From Terfezia claveryi (Eukaryota > Ascomycota > Pezizomycetes > Pezizales > Pezizaceae), in assembly GCA_015179025.1 (NCBI GenBank), contig WHUX01000234.1:1-64000 (forward strand): a stretch of DNA of 64,000 nucleotides, in the 5' to 3' direction. Shown here piece by piece: positions 44,840 through 56,339 of the stretch. The position numbers and the translations under genes are program-made. Under the pieces are notes generated by a model. It was not told the origin of the DNA. It did not search any database and saw only the letters and a list, made by a program, of their open reading frames with translations. Every line of letters begins with the position of its first letter. Position 1 is the first letter of the stretch.

Positions 44840-45870
44840 GTCACAGAAGCACCCAGACAACACCTCTAGCTACCCTTTATTCCCGCCACCGCCACCACCG
44901 CCAACCTATACAAGCACACAGACTATACCTCCGACCCCGGCACAGAAGCCGATGACCAACAGCGTCTCCACCAATACGGATCACCCAGTGCCCACATACG
45001 CAGAGGCAGCGACTGGCCAGAAACAATCGGTCAAACCACAAAAGGGCAAAGGCAAAGGCAAAGAGTCAGCAGCGGCCTCATCTCCACCCGCCCCCCACAA
45101 CTCACAAGAAAGTGACGCCACCCCTGAACCCATCTCCCAGCCTCAGAAACAATCAGACAACACAGGTACGAACACAAGCAGTAGTCTTGCATGCTGCCCC
45201 AACCAAGTAGAAACCCGGTCTGATGCGCAGATAGATCGAGGATGATAATAAGAATGCCCAAATTAAGGGGATTCGGTGGTTGTTGCTAGAAGGGAGAAGG
45301 GTCGGTAAGGCGGCGTCGTCACTGGTAATCTACTTGGCGGAAGAAATCAACCTCAAGGACGGGTTCCGCATGGGCAAAAGACTCTTCCGGACCACAGCCT
45401 ACAACTGGGATGCGTGATGGGATACATTTTGAGCGGGATTTCTTCCTTTTCTACTGGCGAGGGGTTATTATGGGATAATTTTGTTCTACAAGTGTGCGGT
45501 TTTTAATTTTCTTCTACCTGCGAGGGGTTTGTTAGGGTCGAGGTTATACTTGTGAAGGGTCTTGTTCATGGGGTTTCTACTGGCGAGCGGTTTCCAATTT
45601 GCTCTTTCTCACCTGCGCGGGGTTTTTCACATTCACAGGCCGTAAGGCACTCTTTTGTTCTTCGGGGCTCCAGTCAGGGCCCTCGGGCTCATTCGGCACT
45701 GCCGGTTAATGACAGCATTGGAGTATCCCATTCATGAGTCTCCTTTTGTTTCGTGTACTTATCCGCGTCCACTTGGCAGATTAACTTGCCCGGTCCTGAA
45801 TATCCTCATGGCCCCCCTAATGAGGCCGCCTAGTAGTCACAAGGTTTAAAAAAAAAAAAAAAAAAAAAAG
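44840..45870 (+). mobile_element. Non-autonomous LINE derivative with ORF1 ends and A-tail
   Basis: A clear ORF1-like N-terminus (ATG 44952: HPVPTYAEAATGQKQS, then a KGKGKGKE patch) is joined to an ORF1 C-terminal part (IRWLLLEGRRVGKAASSLV, ending FRTTAYNWDA at 45415). It is followed by repeated CTGCGAGGGGTTT boxes, GGGGCTCCAGTCAGGG, the LINE 3' tail and an A-run (45847-45869). The RT region is absent. This is the longest of three similar copies. Confidence 0.65.
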
Positions 45871-46965
45871 AGGTGGCGATGGTTCGTGGAGCAGGAAATC
45901 TTTCAGGGGCAGGATTCGAGTAACGGTGTGAAGCATGTGATGTTGAATGACAAATTGCCACTGGTAGTGGAATGGAATCAGTGACTGTCAGAATATGGAA
46001 GGGAGGAATTGTAGCGGTGGGCAAGGGTTCTTGCGGTATTCTACCTGGATTTTAGAATTCATGTTATTTCGTTGTGCGCCGGTAATAATAGTAAGATGTG
46101 AATGATAGGACTGCTTGTGGTGCTTGCTTATTCTTCTATACTAGCTACGATATCAGATATATATACATGATATCCCTCTTCTTCATATAAACACATGAAT
46201 GTGTTGAGAAGCACATGTTTCCACATATATGCGTGTATGCGCTCATGTGTTACCACATAGTGTCACCGAGTATATCTAACATATCTTTGTATTTATTCTG
46301 ACATATTTTGTTGGCTTAGGTGCACTGTCTAAGATACACCCATGCCTCAAGTTGTCTGTCGTCGATGAGGGCTAGCGTGGGTACATGTCAGTGAGTTCAA
46401 CCAGAGTTACTGTTTTAACTGTGTCTTTGCATACTTTTGTTATTTCACTAAACTGATTTACCTACTTTGCAGACTTGGTTTTTCAACCTTCGTGCAAGTT
46501 CCAGTCCTTTTTTGTAGTACTGTTCTTATATTTTTCACAAGCATACTAAGTAGTTAGGTTAATTATGACATTGCCGAGTGGAATTTGATTTGTTCATTTG
46601 AATTGCTGCCAGACCGGGATAAGGACCATCACAGGGATGTGGGACAACATGGTAAACGAGTCCCACATACAAACGAAATAGGCTCAAAATATCATGACAT
46701 CGACAACAACTTCGGACCGAGCGATTACAAGAACTCGATGACCAGGACGCCCCACCACTGTCGGCGGAAAGCTTAAATTCAGCCCCGTGCGTACCATGAC
46801 AGTGATCCAATTTATTTGTTATTTATCCAATCCCCGAGGGTAAAGTTTCCGAACTTTCACCTGGGCGATTTCCATACCACTGACATACGGCCCCAATCTA
46901 GGTTGGTCTGGTTGACCCACACCAGTTTGGTAAGTTAAGTAAGTTGCTTTGCTGGACCCTGTTTT
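45871..46965. other. Intergenic DNA, nothing recognised
   Basis: No gene or repeat identified. Confidence 0.4.
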
Positions 46966-46969
46966 CGAA

Positions 46970-47120
46970 TTTTTTTATTTTTTTTTTTATTTAATACTCT
47001 TTACTCGTATGCAGCCCTATAAGGGGGGCCATGACGAGCCACCTGGAGTCCCGGTGGATTCCAGACAAGGCAAGTCAATCTGCCAAGTCGACACGGATAA
47101 ATACATACCCCCATGCTGGC
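46970..47120 (-). repeat. LINE 3' tail, minus strand
   Basis: A T-run (46971-46992) is followed by CTCGTATGCAGCCC...GGCCATGACGAGCCACC and GGCAAGTCAATCTGCCA, the reverse complement of the LINE tail. It is cut by the foldback element at 47132. Confidence 0.7.
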
Positions 47121-47131
47121 ATTAACTGCTA

Positions 47132-48976
47132 CCATACATCACCGGGTAATGCATCATCACCGGGATATGCATCAGCCCCCACGCAAACCCTGTCGGTCCA
47201 TTCTTGGCGGCATAGCGGACTGCAAAATGAACGGAACCATTGCCAGCAAAATATATATGCCTCGTAAAGATATAGAGATTCATTGACATGTGGTGGGAAT
47301 GCGAAATGGACAGGTTTGGATAGGCTAATAGATCGATTTTTGGGTGGCATCTAATATTTCGAGGCAAAATAGGGACAAGCAACTGACCCACAGTACTGAC
47401 CAAGTCTTGGGAATATATATAAATTGGGGTTTGAATGGCATAATCTAGAGTGTATAGATGCAGTTTAAGTTGCTTAAAAGTGATAAAGTGATTAGTCTAA
47501 CTTTGAAAGGTGAGGGGGAGTTGGTGCACTTTTCCGAGATCTGTTTATATAAAAACCTGAAACAGCCTGAGCTACACTGAACTCAGCTGGGCTAATTAGG
47601 CCTTGCCTATGCGAGCCCAAGTCTGTCTTGGTCCGCCTGAGTTTGTCTGGCTCGCCTGAGTCTGCTGGACTAAATCTGAAGCTGCCTGAACTCGTCTGTA
47701 TAAATTATATAGATGCTGGGCATTCCTGACCTTGTCTGACAAATTGTGGGCTAGACTAGGCACACTATAGCAATATTGAACTTCAATAAGCTAATATATA
47801 TTTGCTTGAAGCTGCTTGAGATGTCCCAAACTAGTATAAACTCTTGTGAATTACTATTAGGTTACCTCAAGTCGATTGAGCTCGCCGAAGTATACCAATA
47901 TATATCTGAACTACTCTAATCTCACCAGCATTTATTTTTGGCCTTCATATAGTAACTCGGGGTTGGCTTCAGCAGGTCTAGTTTGATTCAGTATACTTGA
48001 GAGGCAGTACCTCCAGAAGCAAGCTCAAACTTCAATTAGGATAAGTCACTCAAATTAGCTTAGGCTGGCTTGACTTAGTATATATGCTTGTAACTATCTT
48101 AATGTACTGAAGATTATCTTCTTTACCACTGTGTACAATTACGGACCCTCAAATGAGTTGTCCAAACTCAGGTAGATTCAGGTAAGTCTGAGTTAGCTTA
48201 TGCGAGCCTAAATTAATATGCATGGGGCTGTATAGGGCTGCATAAGGCTAGGCTGGTAAAGAGAAGCTCAAGCGAAGGTCCAGTGGCCTCACACAGTTTA
48301 GAGGTAGTACCCATTATATTATAGAAGTTCAATATTGTTCTGGTGTGCCTAGTCTAGCCCACAATTTGTCAGACAAGGTCAGGAATACCCAGTATCTATA
48401 TAATTTATACAGACGAGTTCAGGCAGCTTCAGATTTAGTCCAGCAGACTCAGGCAGGCCAGACAAACTCAGGCGAACCAAGACAGACTTGGGCTCACATA
48501 GGCAAGGCCTAATTAGCCCAGCTGAGTTCAGTGTGGCTTAGGCTGTTTCAGGTTTTTATATAAACAGATCTCGGAAAAGTGCACCAACTTCCCCTCGCCT
48601 TCCAAAGTTAGACTAATCACTTTATCACTTTTAAGCAACTTAAACTGCATCTATACACTCTAGATTATGCCATTCAAACCCCAATTTATATATATTCCCA
48701 AGACTTGGTCAGTACTGTAGGTCAGTTGCTTGTTCCTATTTTGCCTCGGAATATTAGATGCCACCCAAAAATCGATCTATTAACCCATCCAAACCCATCC
48801 ATTTCACATTCCCACCACATATCAATGAATCTCTATATCTTTACGAGGCATATATATTTTGCTGGCAATGGTTCCGTTCATTTTGCAGTCCGCTATGCCG
48901 CCAAGAATGGACCGACAGGGTTTGAGTGGGGGCTGATGCATATCCCAGTGATGATGCATTACCCGGTGATGGATGG
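47132..48976. mobile_element. 1.85-kb foldback relative of the pogo elements
   Basis: The ends CCATACATCACCGGGTAATG and (reverse complement) CCATCCATCACCGGGTAATG are flanked by TA, and closely match the terminal repeats of the pogo elements at 53011 and 58903. Unlike those, inverted similarity continues for about 650 bp (to about 47790 and from about 48325). There is no transposase inside, so it is probably mobilised by the pogo transposase. Confidence 0.8.
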
Positions 48977-49264
48977 TAATGCCGGACAAGCCCCCTCCAG
49001 AAGTACGAGTAGGAGACTGAAGGGAAAATTCTCGCAGATGGTAAGTAGGGCTCGAGTGAAAATCGCTCCTCTGCCAATCGTAATCTGTGATGCAGAACAG
49101 TGTCCTGACCCATCCAGCAAGGGGGCCCAGCCCATTCACCAATTCACTATAGCAGGTACCAGTCAAACGAAAGGTCTATGCGCCTTGGCTCTGAACCGAC
49201 CCACAAAACTATTGAAAAGCACTTGTGTGATGCCACACACGTAACTTCAGCACCTACGTAGTAC

Positions 49265-49485
49265 TTGCTTTCTCTAGCATACCCCTATTCATGTATATAT
49301 ACTTGTGTTGGGGAAACACCCTTCTATGGAGTAGACGAGGGTATAGAGATATACCTGCACACACATATACATTCGCACCTATTCTCACATATACTATGCA
49401 TATACATTACTTGCACATGCGTGTTACTCACGTACTCTCGCACACATACGCACACACATACCTTTCGTATATATCTCAAGTAAAG
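49265..49485. repeat. CA/CATA-rich simple repeat
   Basis: Dense CACA, CATA and ACAC words, e.g. ACACATACGCACACACATAC near 49441. No gene. Confidence 0.6.
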
Positions 49486-49499
49486 TTCTTCCCGCCGAA

Positions 49500-50240
49500 G
49501 CCTCATCTGTAACCCTCAAAGTCTCCTCCTCACCTCTGTGATTCCTCTCGAGTTGGAAGATATAACGAAACCAGTCTCCTTCCCCACTCCAGCCTTTCCT
49601 AGCATCCTCGGTATTCGAGACCGCCTTACCTAGGGCTTACATCCCCTTTTCACTAAATTCTGGTACCACAGTCCAGCTCGTCACGTTTTCCAGAGTATAT
49701 TGTCTCCGATGTATTAGTCTGCCCTCCCTATTATATTCCAAAAGGAGCTCACAGCTCCCTTTGCCGTAGTCCGAAACTGGTCTAAAGACGACACCCTTTG
49801 GGGGTGGTGCCATGTCCTATTCCATACAAACAACCGGACTCAAGATTGAACTCAAAATAAGTCTTCAATCGAGTGAGAATTGCAGATTGGTTGCTTGAGA
49901 CAAAAAATAAACCAGGGTCTGACGATTGCCTTGGCAATGGTGAGAACCTGTAGAACAAATGAAGCCTGTGAGACCTTGTGAGACAACTGGACCAAAACGG
50001 GTTGGGGCGGTTGTCACGAAGGTGAAACACAGGGTAATTGCCCCTTTTCGCTTATCGAGTTGAAAACTTGACCCTTGGAGGGAATGTGTAGATTATGCGA
50101 TTGAACCTAGAATCTTTGGATAGCAATGCTCACCAGAGTGCGCTGAACAATTTGTACTTTTTACTGACATCGGGGTCGTCCTGGTTGGTGAGTTCATCTA
50201 ATCACTCAGTCCTTGGACGTTGATGTTGGTGAGTCGCTGG
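49500..50240. other. Intergenic DNA, nothing recognised
   Basis: No gene family or repeat seen. Confidence 0.4.
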
Positions 50241-50432
50241 CGAGCAAATCAGCCTGAAATCGAGCGAGCAAAGCAGCAAGAAAATGAGTGAGCAAATGAG
50301 CAAGAAATTGAGCGAGCAAATGAGCATAGAATTGACAGTCCAAATCAGCTTAGAATTGAGCGTGCAAATCAGCCTAGAATCAAGAGAGCAAATGAGGAAG
50401 AAAATGAGCGAGAAAATGAGCAAGCAAACAAC
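50241..50432. repeat. 24-bp tandem repeat, 8 copies
   Basis: Units such as CGAGCAAATGAGCAAGAAAT plus TGAG occur eight times at exact 24-bp spacing. The minus strand reads through as an 8-residue repeat of the LICSLNFL type within a 120-codon frame (50202-50564). It may be part of a gene or only an in-frame satellite. Confidence 0.85.
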
Positions 50433-50724
50433 TTCCGTATAATGGTGCAAATAAGCATCGATATCAATGTATACTGGTATTCTGAAGCAATGACAGGAAA
50501 AAATCTCTAAGTCCCAGGCGGCCACACTTTTGAAGTAGGGTACCTGCGTGCCCCCTATTCTCACGAGCCCCCTAATGTCGAATCCAGTACCTGCTGTCTC
50601 AGAACCAGTTCCTGCTCTCTGAGGACCAGCCTCCGCTGTCTAACAATCAGCTCATAGCTGGTGTTGGCATAATCCCTGTGGTGTCGGGTTTGAGCTCCTC
50701 CAGGCATGGGCACCACCTAGTACG

Positions 50725-51039
50725 GTGGAGGAAATAGCTGTACTGGATTCAGCCGGTAATAGACTGGATTGTAGTAGTCCGATAGGATTGCAGTGGTCTG
50801 ATAGAATTCTAGTTGTTCTGGTAGATGAAGCATTAGTAGTGCGCAACAACAGGGTCAAAAATATGAATCTTAAGATGTGGACAACGGACATGTATCGGAC
50901 TCTCAAAGTACAAACTTATAGCTCTGAGTATGATGATGTACAGAGAGAACTCGTTAGGAACAGGTTTCGAGGAAATATGGTGTTGGGAACGACGTTGCGC
51001 CAACTTATAAACAAATTTGAGAATGTGTACGCAAGGTAG
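50725..51039 (+). CDS. Hypothetical small protein or fragment
   Basis: A 104-codon frame containing DRILVVLVDEALVVRNNRVK and ELVRNRFRGNMVLGTTLRQL. No family is recognised. AT-rich, probably mutated DNA follows. Confidence 0.25.
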   Translation: MEEIAVLDSAGNRLDCSSPIGLQWSDRILVVLVDEALVVRNNRVKNMNLKMWTTDMYRTLKVQTYSSEYDDVQRELVRNRFRGNMVLGTTLRQLINKFENVYAR

Positions 51040-51189
51040 TTGGTAACGCACATAGGAGGATCTGCATGGGTAAGCGTTAGCAATGCTGGCAACATCAACA
51101 AGACAAATGGACGTTGCAATGCCTGCTGGCACGTTACAACGTAAGAACATTTTTGTTGATGATATTCCCAATAGTAGTGCAAGACCTTG

Positions 51190-51784
51190 AAGTTACTAAA
51201 TATATTAGTACTAATTCAGATAAATTATAGTTAATAAAATAATATAATATATTAATACTAATAAATATTATATTTACTTGTCAATTTAAATTATAGTCAA
51301 TATAAAATAAAATATCTCTATATTACTCTATTTTACTTCTAAGTTTAATTATAAATATATATCTTACTTAATAAAAGTATTTAGGCAGTTATATAATAGA
51401 TAGTAACTACTACTATAATATAAGTTAGATTTTATATACTTATATTAAGTTTAGAATTACTTGTACTTAGTATTAGCTCAGACTTATAAGATTCTAAGAT
51501 TCTACTCTAGTAGTTGTATACTTATTGAAATTAAAATTACTAAAGCTAGTACTATTACTCTTAATACCCTTAGATCATACCTGTCTCATAGGAGAAAGGC
51601 TTATATCTTTACCTTTACCCTTGACTTGAATACTATATAGTATTGGGTTACTACAAGTATATAAGGAAGTTAGGTACTAATAGTCTAATTGGTACTGTTG
51701 GAACTAAGTACATTATACTAGATAGAAATTTTATTAGAGTATGACTAGTTGGTAGTAAAGTTAAATTATTACATATATAGTAAC
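51190..51784. other. Very AT-rich, TpA-dense DNA
   Basis: Dominated by TATTA, TAATA and TATAA words with almost no CpA or CpG in the first 300 bp. This suits heavily RIP-mutated repeat DNA (inference). Confidence 0.5.
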
Positions 51785-52206
51785 TGTTACGGCTGAGATT
51801 ATGCAGACCGGGCCTATATGTTCCGGGCCAGCCGCGAGAAGGCAATATTCGCGAGAGGCCTGGCTCGCGGCTGGCCCGGTCCTGCCGCGAGAACAGTTTG
51901 TTATCTCGCGGTGGGCCCGGGCACCGCGGGAGAACACGGGAGCACATAATTATCCGAATAAGTAAAATTTGATAAATAGTAGTAAATACAAGGTGGAATA
52001 AAGCACGCAAGGGAATACAAAGTGGGAGTAAAGTAAGAAATGAGATTGGACATTAAGCAGAAGGGCCAGCAACATGTATTGTGTCCTCTTTAGAGAATTC
52101 GAATGAGGACGAACTAGAAAGCGATTTGTTGGTATATATAACATTTGCAGGATGACATCGGGTGTACATTCTCGGCTTAAACGAGAACAGGAACAGCGGC
52201 GGGTTT
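51785..52206 (+). mobile_element. LTR fragment split by the copia element
   Basis: TGTTACGGCTGAGATTATGC at 51785 equals the reverse complement of the LTR edge at 63042. The body is GC-rich with reiterated CGCGAGA and CCGGGCC words, related to 37920-38235. The copia insertion at 52207 cuts it; the remainder may be 62718-62753. Confidence 0.55.
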
Positions 52207-52758
52207 TGTTAGTGATTGAATGCCGTACATTCATTCATTCCGCCCATGCCTTGCTATTCCACACGCAGCGACCTTCGGCCTGCAGATCTTATGGCGTACA
52301 TTCATTCATTCCGCCCATGCCTTGCTATTCCACACGCAGCGACCTTCGGCCTGCAGATCTTATGGCAAGCAACGGCCTTCTCAGGCATTGCGTGCTTCGG
52401 CCTTCACAGGCATTGCGTGCTTCGGCCTTCACAGGCATTGCGTGCTCTGGCCTGCAGATCATATGGCAAGCATCGGCCTTCACAGGCATTGCGTGCTTCG
52501 GCCTTCACAGGCATTGCGTGCTACTCATATGTCCTTCTTCTTCTTCACTTTCTTATGTATGTTCATTCATGTATATATATCTCGTTGATTCTCCTGCTCG
52601 AGAGAATATAAAGTAATCACATCACAACGCATCTCTTCGCTGCAATACAGCTCTCACTTCTTCATATCTCTACGTGACAATCTCACTTCGCTCATTCGTA
52701 TTATCCTTCAGTGGACATTTGGATCTCACTGCTGCACTTCCCTCCTTTATCATTTAAA
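52207..52758 (+). repeat. Copia left LTR, 552 bp
   Basis: Nearly identical to the right LTR but 76 bp longer. The extra segment is one more unit of the internal CTTCGGCCTTCACAGGCATT repeat plus a CTGGCCTGCAGATCATATGG unit. A 72-bp unit is also duplicated near its start. Confidence 0.9.
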
Positions 52759-52803
52759 GGTTCTGAGCCCTCTACGCTTTGACTCTCTACGAATAAGCAC
52801 AAC

Positions 52804-53010
52804 ATGTCTTCCGAAGCAGGACCATCAAGGCAACCATGAACCCGTTCGAGAGTTCACCAAAATCAGCCTGATAGCGAAGAAGAAATCCTCGAAACCGTTG
52901 TACTCTCGCAACCACAACTACTAGCTATTCCACAACCACAACCACTAGCTATTCCACAACCACAACCTCTAGCTCCTGAAGCTACACCACCTCAAGTTCA
53001 ACCGGCTTTA
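52804..53010 (+). pseudogene. Start of copia gag, before the first pogo insertion
   Basis: ATG 52804 opens a short frame with a stop after about 11 codons. It continues as a polar region with three copies of QPQPLAIP-like units, ending at the TA where pogo copy 1 is inserted. Confidence 0.55.
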
Positions 53011-55256
53011 CCATACATCACGGGGTAGTGCATCATCACCGGGAAATGCATCAATTTACGCACTCAACTTCTAGCAGCCCGAGACCTAGTTACACGATAC
53101 ACAGGTGATCCAACGCTTCTTCCAACAACAATAGGAGATACATGACGAGGCCTGACAGGTGTTTGGGGCAATGAGGGTGCTTGCCGCCTCATGGGTAGGG
53201 GGGTAGCCACCATAATAACCGACTCAATTGAGGTGTCCTCATCGAATGGAGCCTCCAGATCAGACTCCCAATCTTCCATCTCCAATCCGAACTCATCTAG
53301 TGATTCCTCAGTTGTACTAGATCCCTCCGACTCTTCAAAGTGGACCGATACCTTGCGTGGTTGCATTGCTTTGCCTTTATTCTTCCGAGACAGTGGCTGA
53401 GACATGCGTTGTGCACGGGCCTCCCGCGCAGCTTCTTTCTTCTTCTCAGCACGATCTCTTTGCAAATAGAGCTGATGGAGGACAGTACCATCAAGTACCG
53501 TACCCTCCTCAGTTGATAGTTCCTTCCTATTAACTGGAGCTGCTAATTTTTGTGCTTGTTGCCACTTTCTGAGGGTATCTCGTTCAAGTTGTAAGTCTTG
53601 ATCAGCATTGAGAGCGAACCTCTCTAGGGAGTTAATCAACTCTGCCAATTCAACTCGATTAATTTCCTGATCCTTTTGTTGAAGTAATAGCTTAGCTTGC
53701 CTGGCTTTGCGTAGCATTGCAGCAGAATTTCGAGGTGTAGGAGGTACTGGTGGTGGGGATACCGGTTTCGATTCCTTCTCCGGGTCTCGATAGGTTGGTA
53801 ATTTGGTTAAAACCTTTCGTGGATTAAATGGAATTAGTCCACTACCCCTCCATGCACCTAGAATATTTTCTTTCGTATAAGCCTGACCTCAAGCCTTTAC
53901 CAACAGTGGTAGAAAATTTCCCTTGTTGATCGCTACATTACCAAAACGAGTTAGCCGATCAACCTCCTTCCCATATGCCTTCTGTAGTGGCGAAAATATA
54001 CCAACATCCAACGGTTGAAGGAGATGTGTTGTATGAGAAGGAAGACAATATGCAACAATTCGATAATCTATACAATATTCAATGAAATCAATATGAATAT
54101 GAATCTCACAACCATCAAGAATAAGAACTCGGTATTGTTGTGGTGATACTAAGCGCCCTTTAGTAATATTATCGAAATGCTTTAACCATGCAACACTCAA
54201 AAAGCTATTATTCCATCCAGTCCTGCTATAAGTAAACTTCCAATCCTTGGAGATATTAATTAATGAATCCAAGTGCTGATACCATCCTATATAATATGCA
54301 ACACCTTTATATATAATAAGGGGAGAAAGAACAATACCATCTCCAGAAATAGTCTCCACTACAGTAATCAACTCCCTTGTACCATCAGTAGCCATCTTTC
54401 CAGTCATACCACGTTCACGGCGTTGACATATAACCTTAGCCCTATCAGATATCCCCTATCTAAATCCCTTTTCATCCATGTTGTAGGTATTGCTCTCGGT
54501 TATCGAATATTTCTTCCGTACTCGCTCAACCTTACTAAAATGACGCTGGATAACTCCTGGATCACTCTGTTTGATACGCCGCTTGTCAAAGTTACTGCTG
54601 AGCTTAGATACTAGATTCGGATGTCGATCTAGAAAGCGGGTTAAATAATTTTTGCCGAGTGTCTTATCAAAATATGTCTCAATAGTTTTCTCTGCTAAAC
54701 CAAGCTCTGGATGCTTCAATAGTACAATTGCTTCCTTGACATGGTTGACCCGAGGTGGGAATCCAAACTCCTCAAGTCGCACTATCCACCTGACAATTGA
54801 TCTCTCTTCTGCCGGCGTCAATAGCTGTTGATGCGTATGTGCTAATTTCCGTGGTTTTGCTCCTTTTAGACGCCTCCGTACAGTAGAATAATGAACTCCA
54901 TATGCTTCCGCTGCCTTTCGCATTGATTTAAACCGTCCTTGTTGTACTCCGGCACATGCGTTCTTAATGGCTTTCTCTCGATCGGCCTCCTCTTTAGCCA
55001 CCTGAAGTCGGCGTTGCTTTAGCTTGCCCATTGCGATAACTAGCACTTTATTAGCACCAAACTTAATTATATATAGCCAGAATTCGCATACCGTCAGTTC
55101 TATTGCGTTCTCTGAGTTGTATTTGACCAAAGATCGATCGCACCGGTGGGGATTTGGTTGATATTTACCTCGCATGTATGCTTACAATTCCGAGATAGGC
55201 ATAGCGTGGGGGCTGATGCACATCTCGGTGATGATGCACTACCCCGTGATGGATGG
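53011..55256 (-). mobile_element. Pogo/Fot1-like transposon, copy 1 (inactive)
   Basis: Terminal inverted repeats CCATACATCACGGGGTAGTG and (other end, reversed) CCATCCATCACGGGGTAGTG lie between TA dinucleotides. It is 2,246 bp long, the same as copy 2, and lies in opposite orientation to it within the same copia element. Confidence 0.9.
53064..55031 (-). pseudogene. Pogo/Fot1-like transposase, two nonsense codons
   Basis: Same protein as the intact copy at 59128. ATG is at 55031. The frame has TAG near 54456 (CAG in copy 2) and TGA near 53887 (CGA in copy 2). Both are C-to-T changes on the coding strand. The rest of the frame is open, including MDEKGF, LDGCEIHI and QPLDVGIF. Confidence 0.9.
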
Positions 55257-55257
55257 T

Positions 55258-56197
55258 AGCGCTTGCTGCACAAGCACCATAAGCGGCAGTACCTATTCCT
55301 GTCCATCGGGACTTCAGGTCTAGTATTAAGCTAGAAAAGCTAGCAATTCTTGAAGGTGCAAAGAACTATGATCTTTGGTCACAACAGATGCTGATGATCT
55401 TTGACGCTCTAGAAGCTACACAAGTAGTTGTCAACAGCTTTATTCCTCCGCTCATAGCAACAGCTGCTGAAATAACACATCATAAGCATATACAGACAGA
55501 ATCTCTTCTGCTCCTTATTCAAGTTGTTTCGCCGAAAATCATGCTGCAGATTGGTAGGCATAGGTCTGCAAATAAGATCTGGCATTATCTCCACAAAACA
55601 TACTACAAAGATACCCTACTGTCCTTTGTACATGAGATTCATGCTTTTAATTTGCTTGCTACCACACTTGATACCTCACAATCAATTTCTCAGTTCATTG
55701 ACACTTTTGAGATTCGATGGATGCAGTTGCACCAATTTACCTCGAATGCACGTCCTGGCAGCTTCAAGGCTGTATATAGGACTTTGCTAGAACTTGAAGA
55801 TGCTAAGTGCAAATACCTCCTTACTTCCTTAGTCACTCACTATCCCAATGTGGTAGTTAACCTAACTACTAAGGAAAATCTCTCGTATGATGATTTGAAG
55901 GAGAGGCTACTAGGTCTAGTAATCAATAACTAACTCTCTAGCTACAATGGCAGAAACCAGACCAATACGGCGCTACTAGCCAATAGTCGTCCGAATAAGG
56001 CTAGAAGCAAGAAATTTGTGCAATTCCAGCAATAAGCCACAAAATCTCAATCCCAACAAGCTTCACAAGCTTCGCAAGCCTCTGCAGATCCAGGCCCTCA
56101 GTCTTGTACCTACTGCAAACGACATGGACAGCGATTCAAAGGTCATGTCTGGCAACATTGCCGGAAGCTAAAACATGATCAAGCTTATAAGAAATAA
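55258..56197 (+). pseudogene. Copia gag with zinc knuckle
   Basis: The frame 55388-55933 encodes a copia gag domain (LEGAKNYDLWSQQMLMIFDA, then WHYLHKTYYKD, SISQFIDTFEIRW). After a TAA comes a polar linker and a zinc-knuckle-like CTYCKRHGQ...HVWQHCRKL (about 56107-56172), then TAA/TAG stops. It would form the virus-like particle shell in an active element. Confidence 0.85.
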
Positions 56198-56339
56198 ATA
56201 GCACAGGCCTAAGCTACTATTGCTCAAGTTGTGCAAGCCTCTGTTTCTAAAGCTCAAGTTGCACAAGCCTCCATTTCTCAAGCACTTGTCTCCCAACAAC
56301 TCGATCCCTCCGGTTTTGTCTCTGAATCTGTTCAGACCA

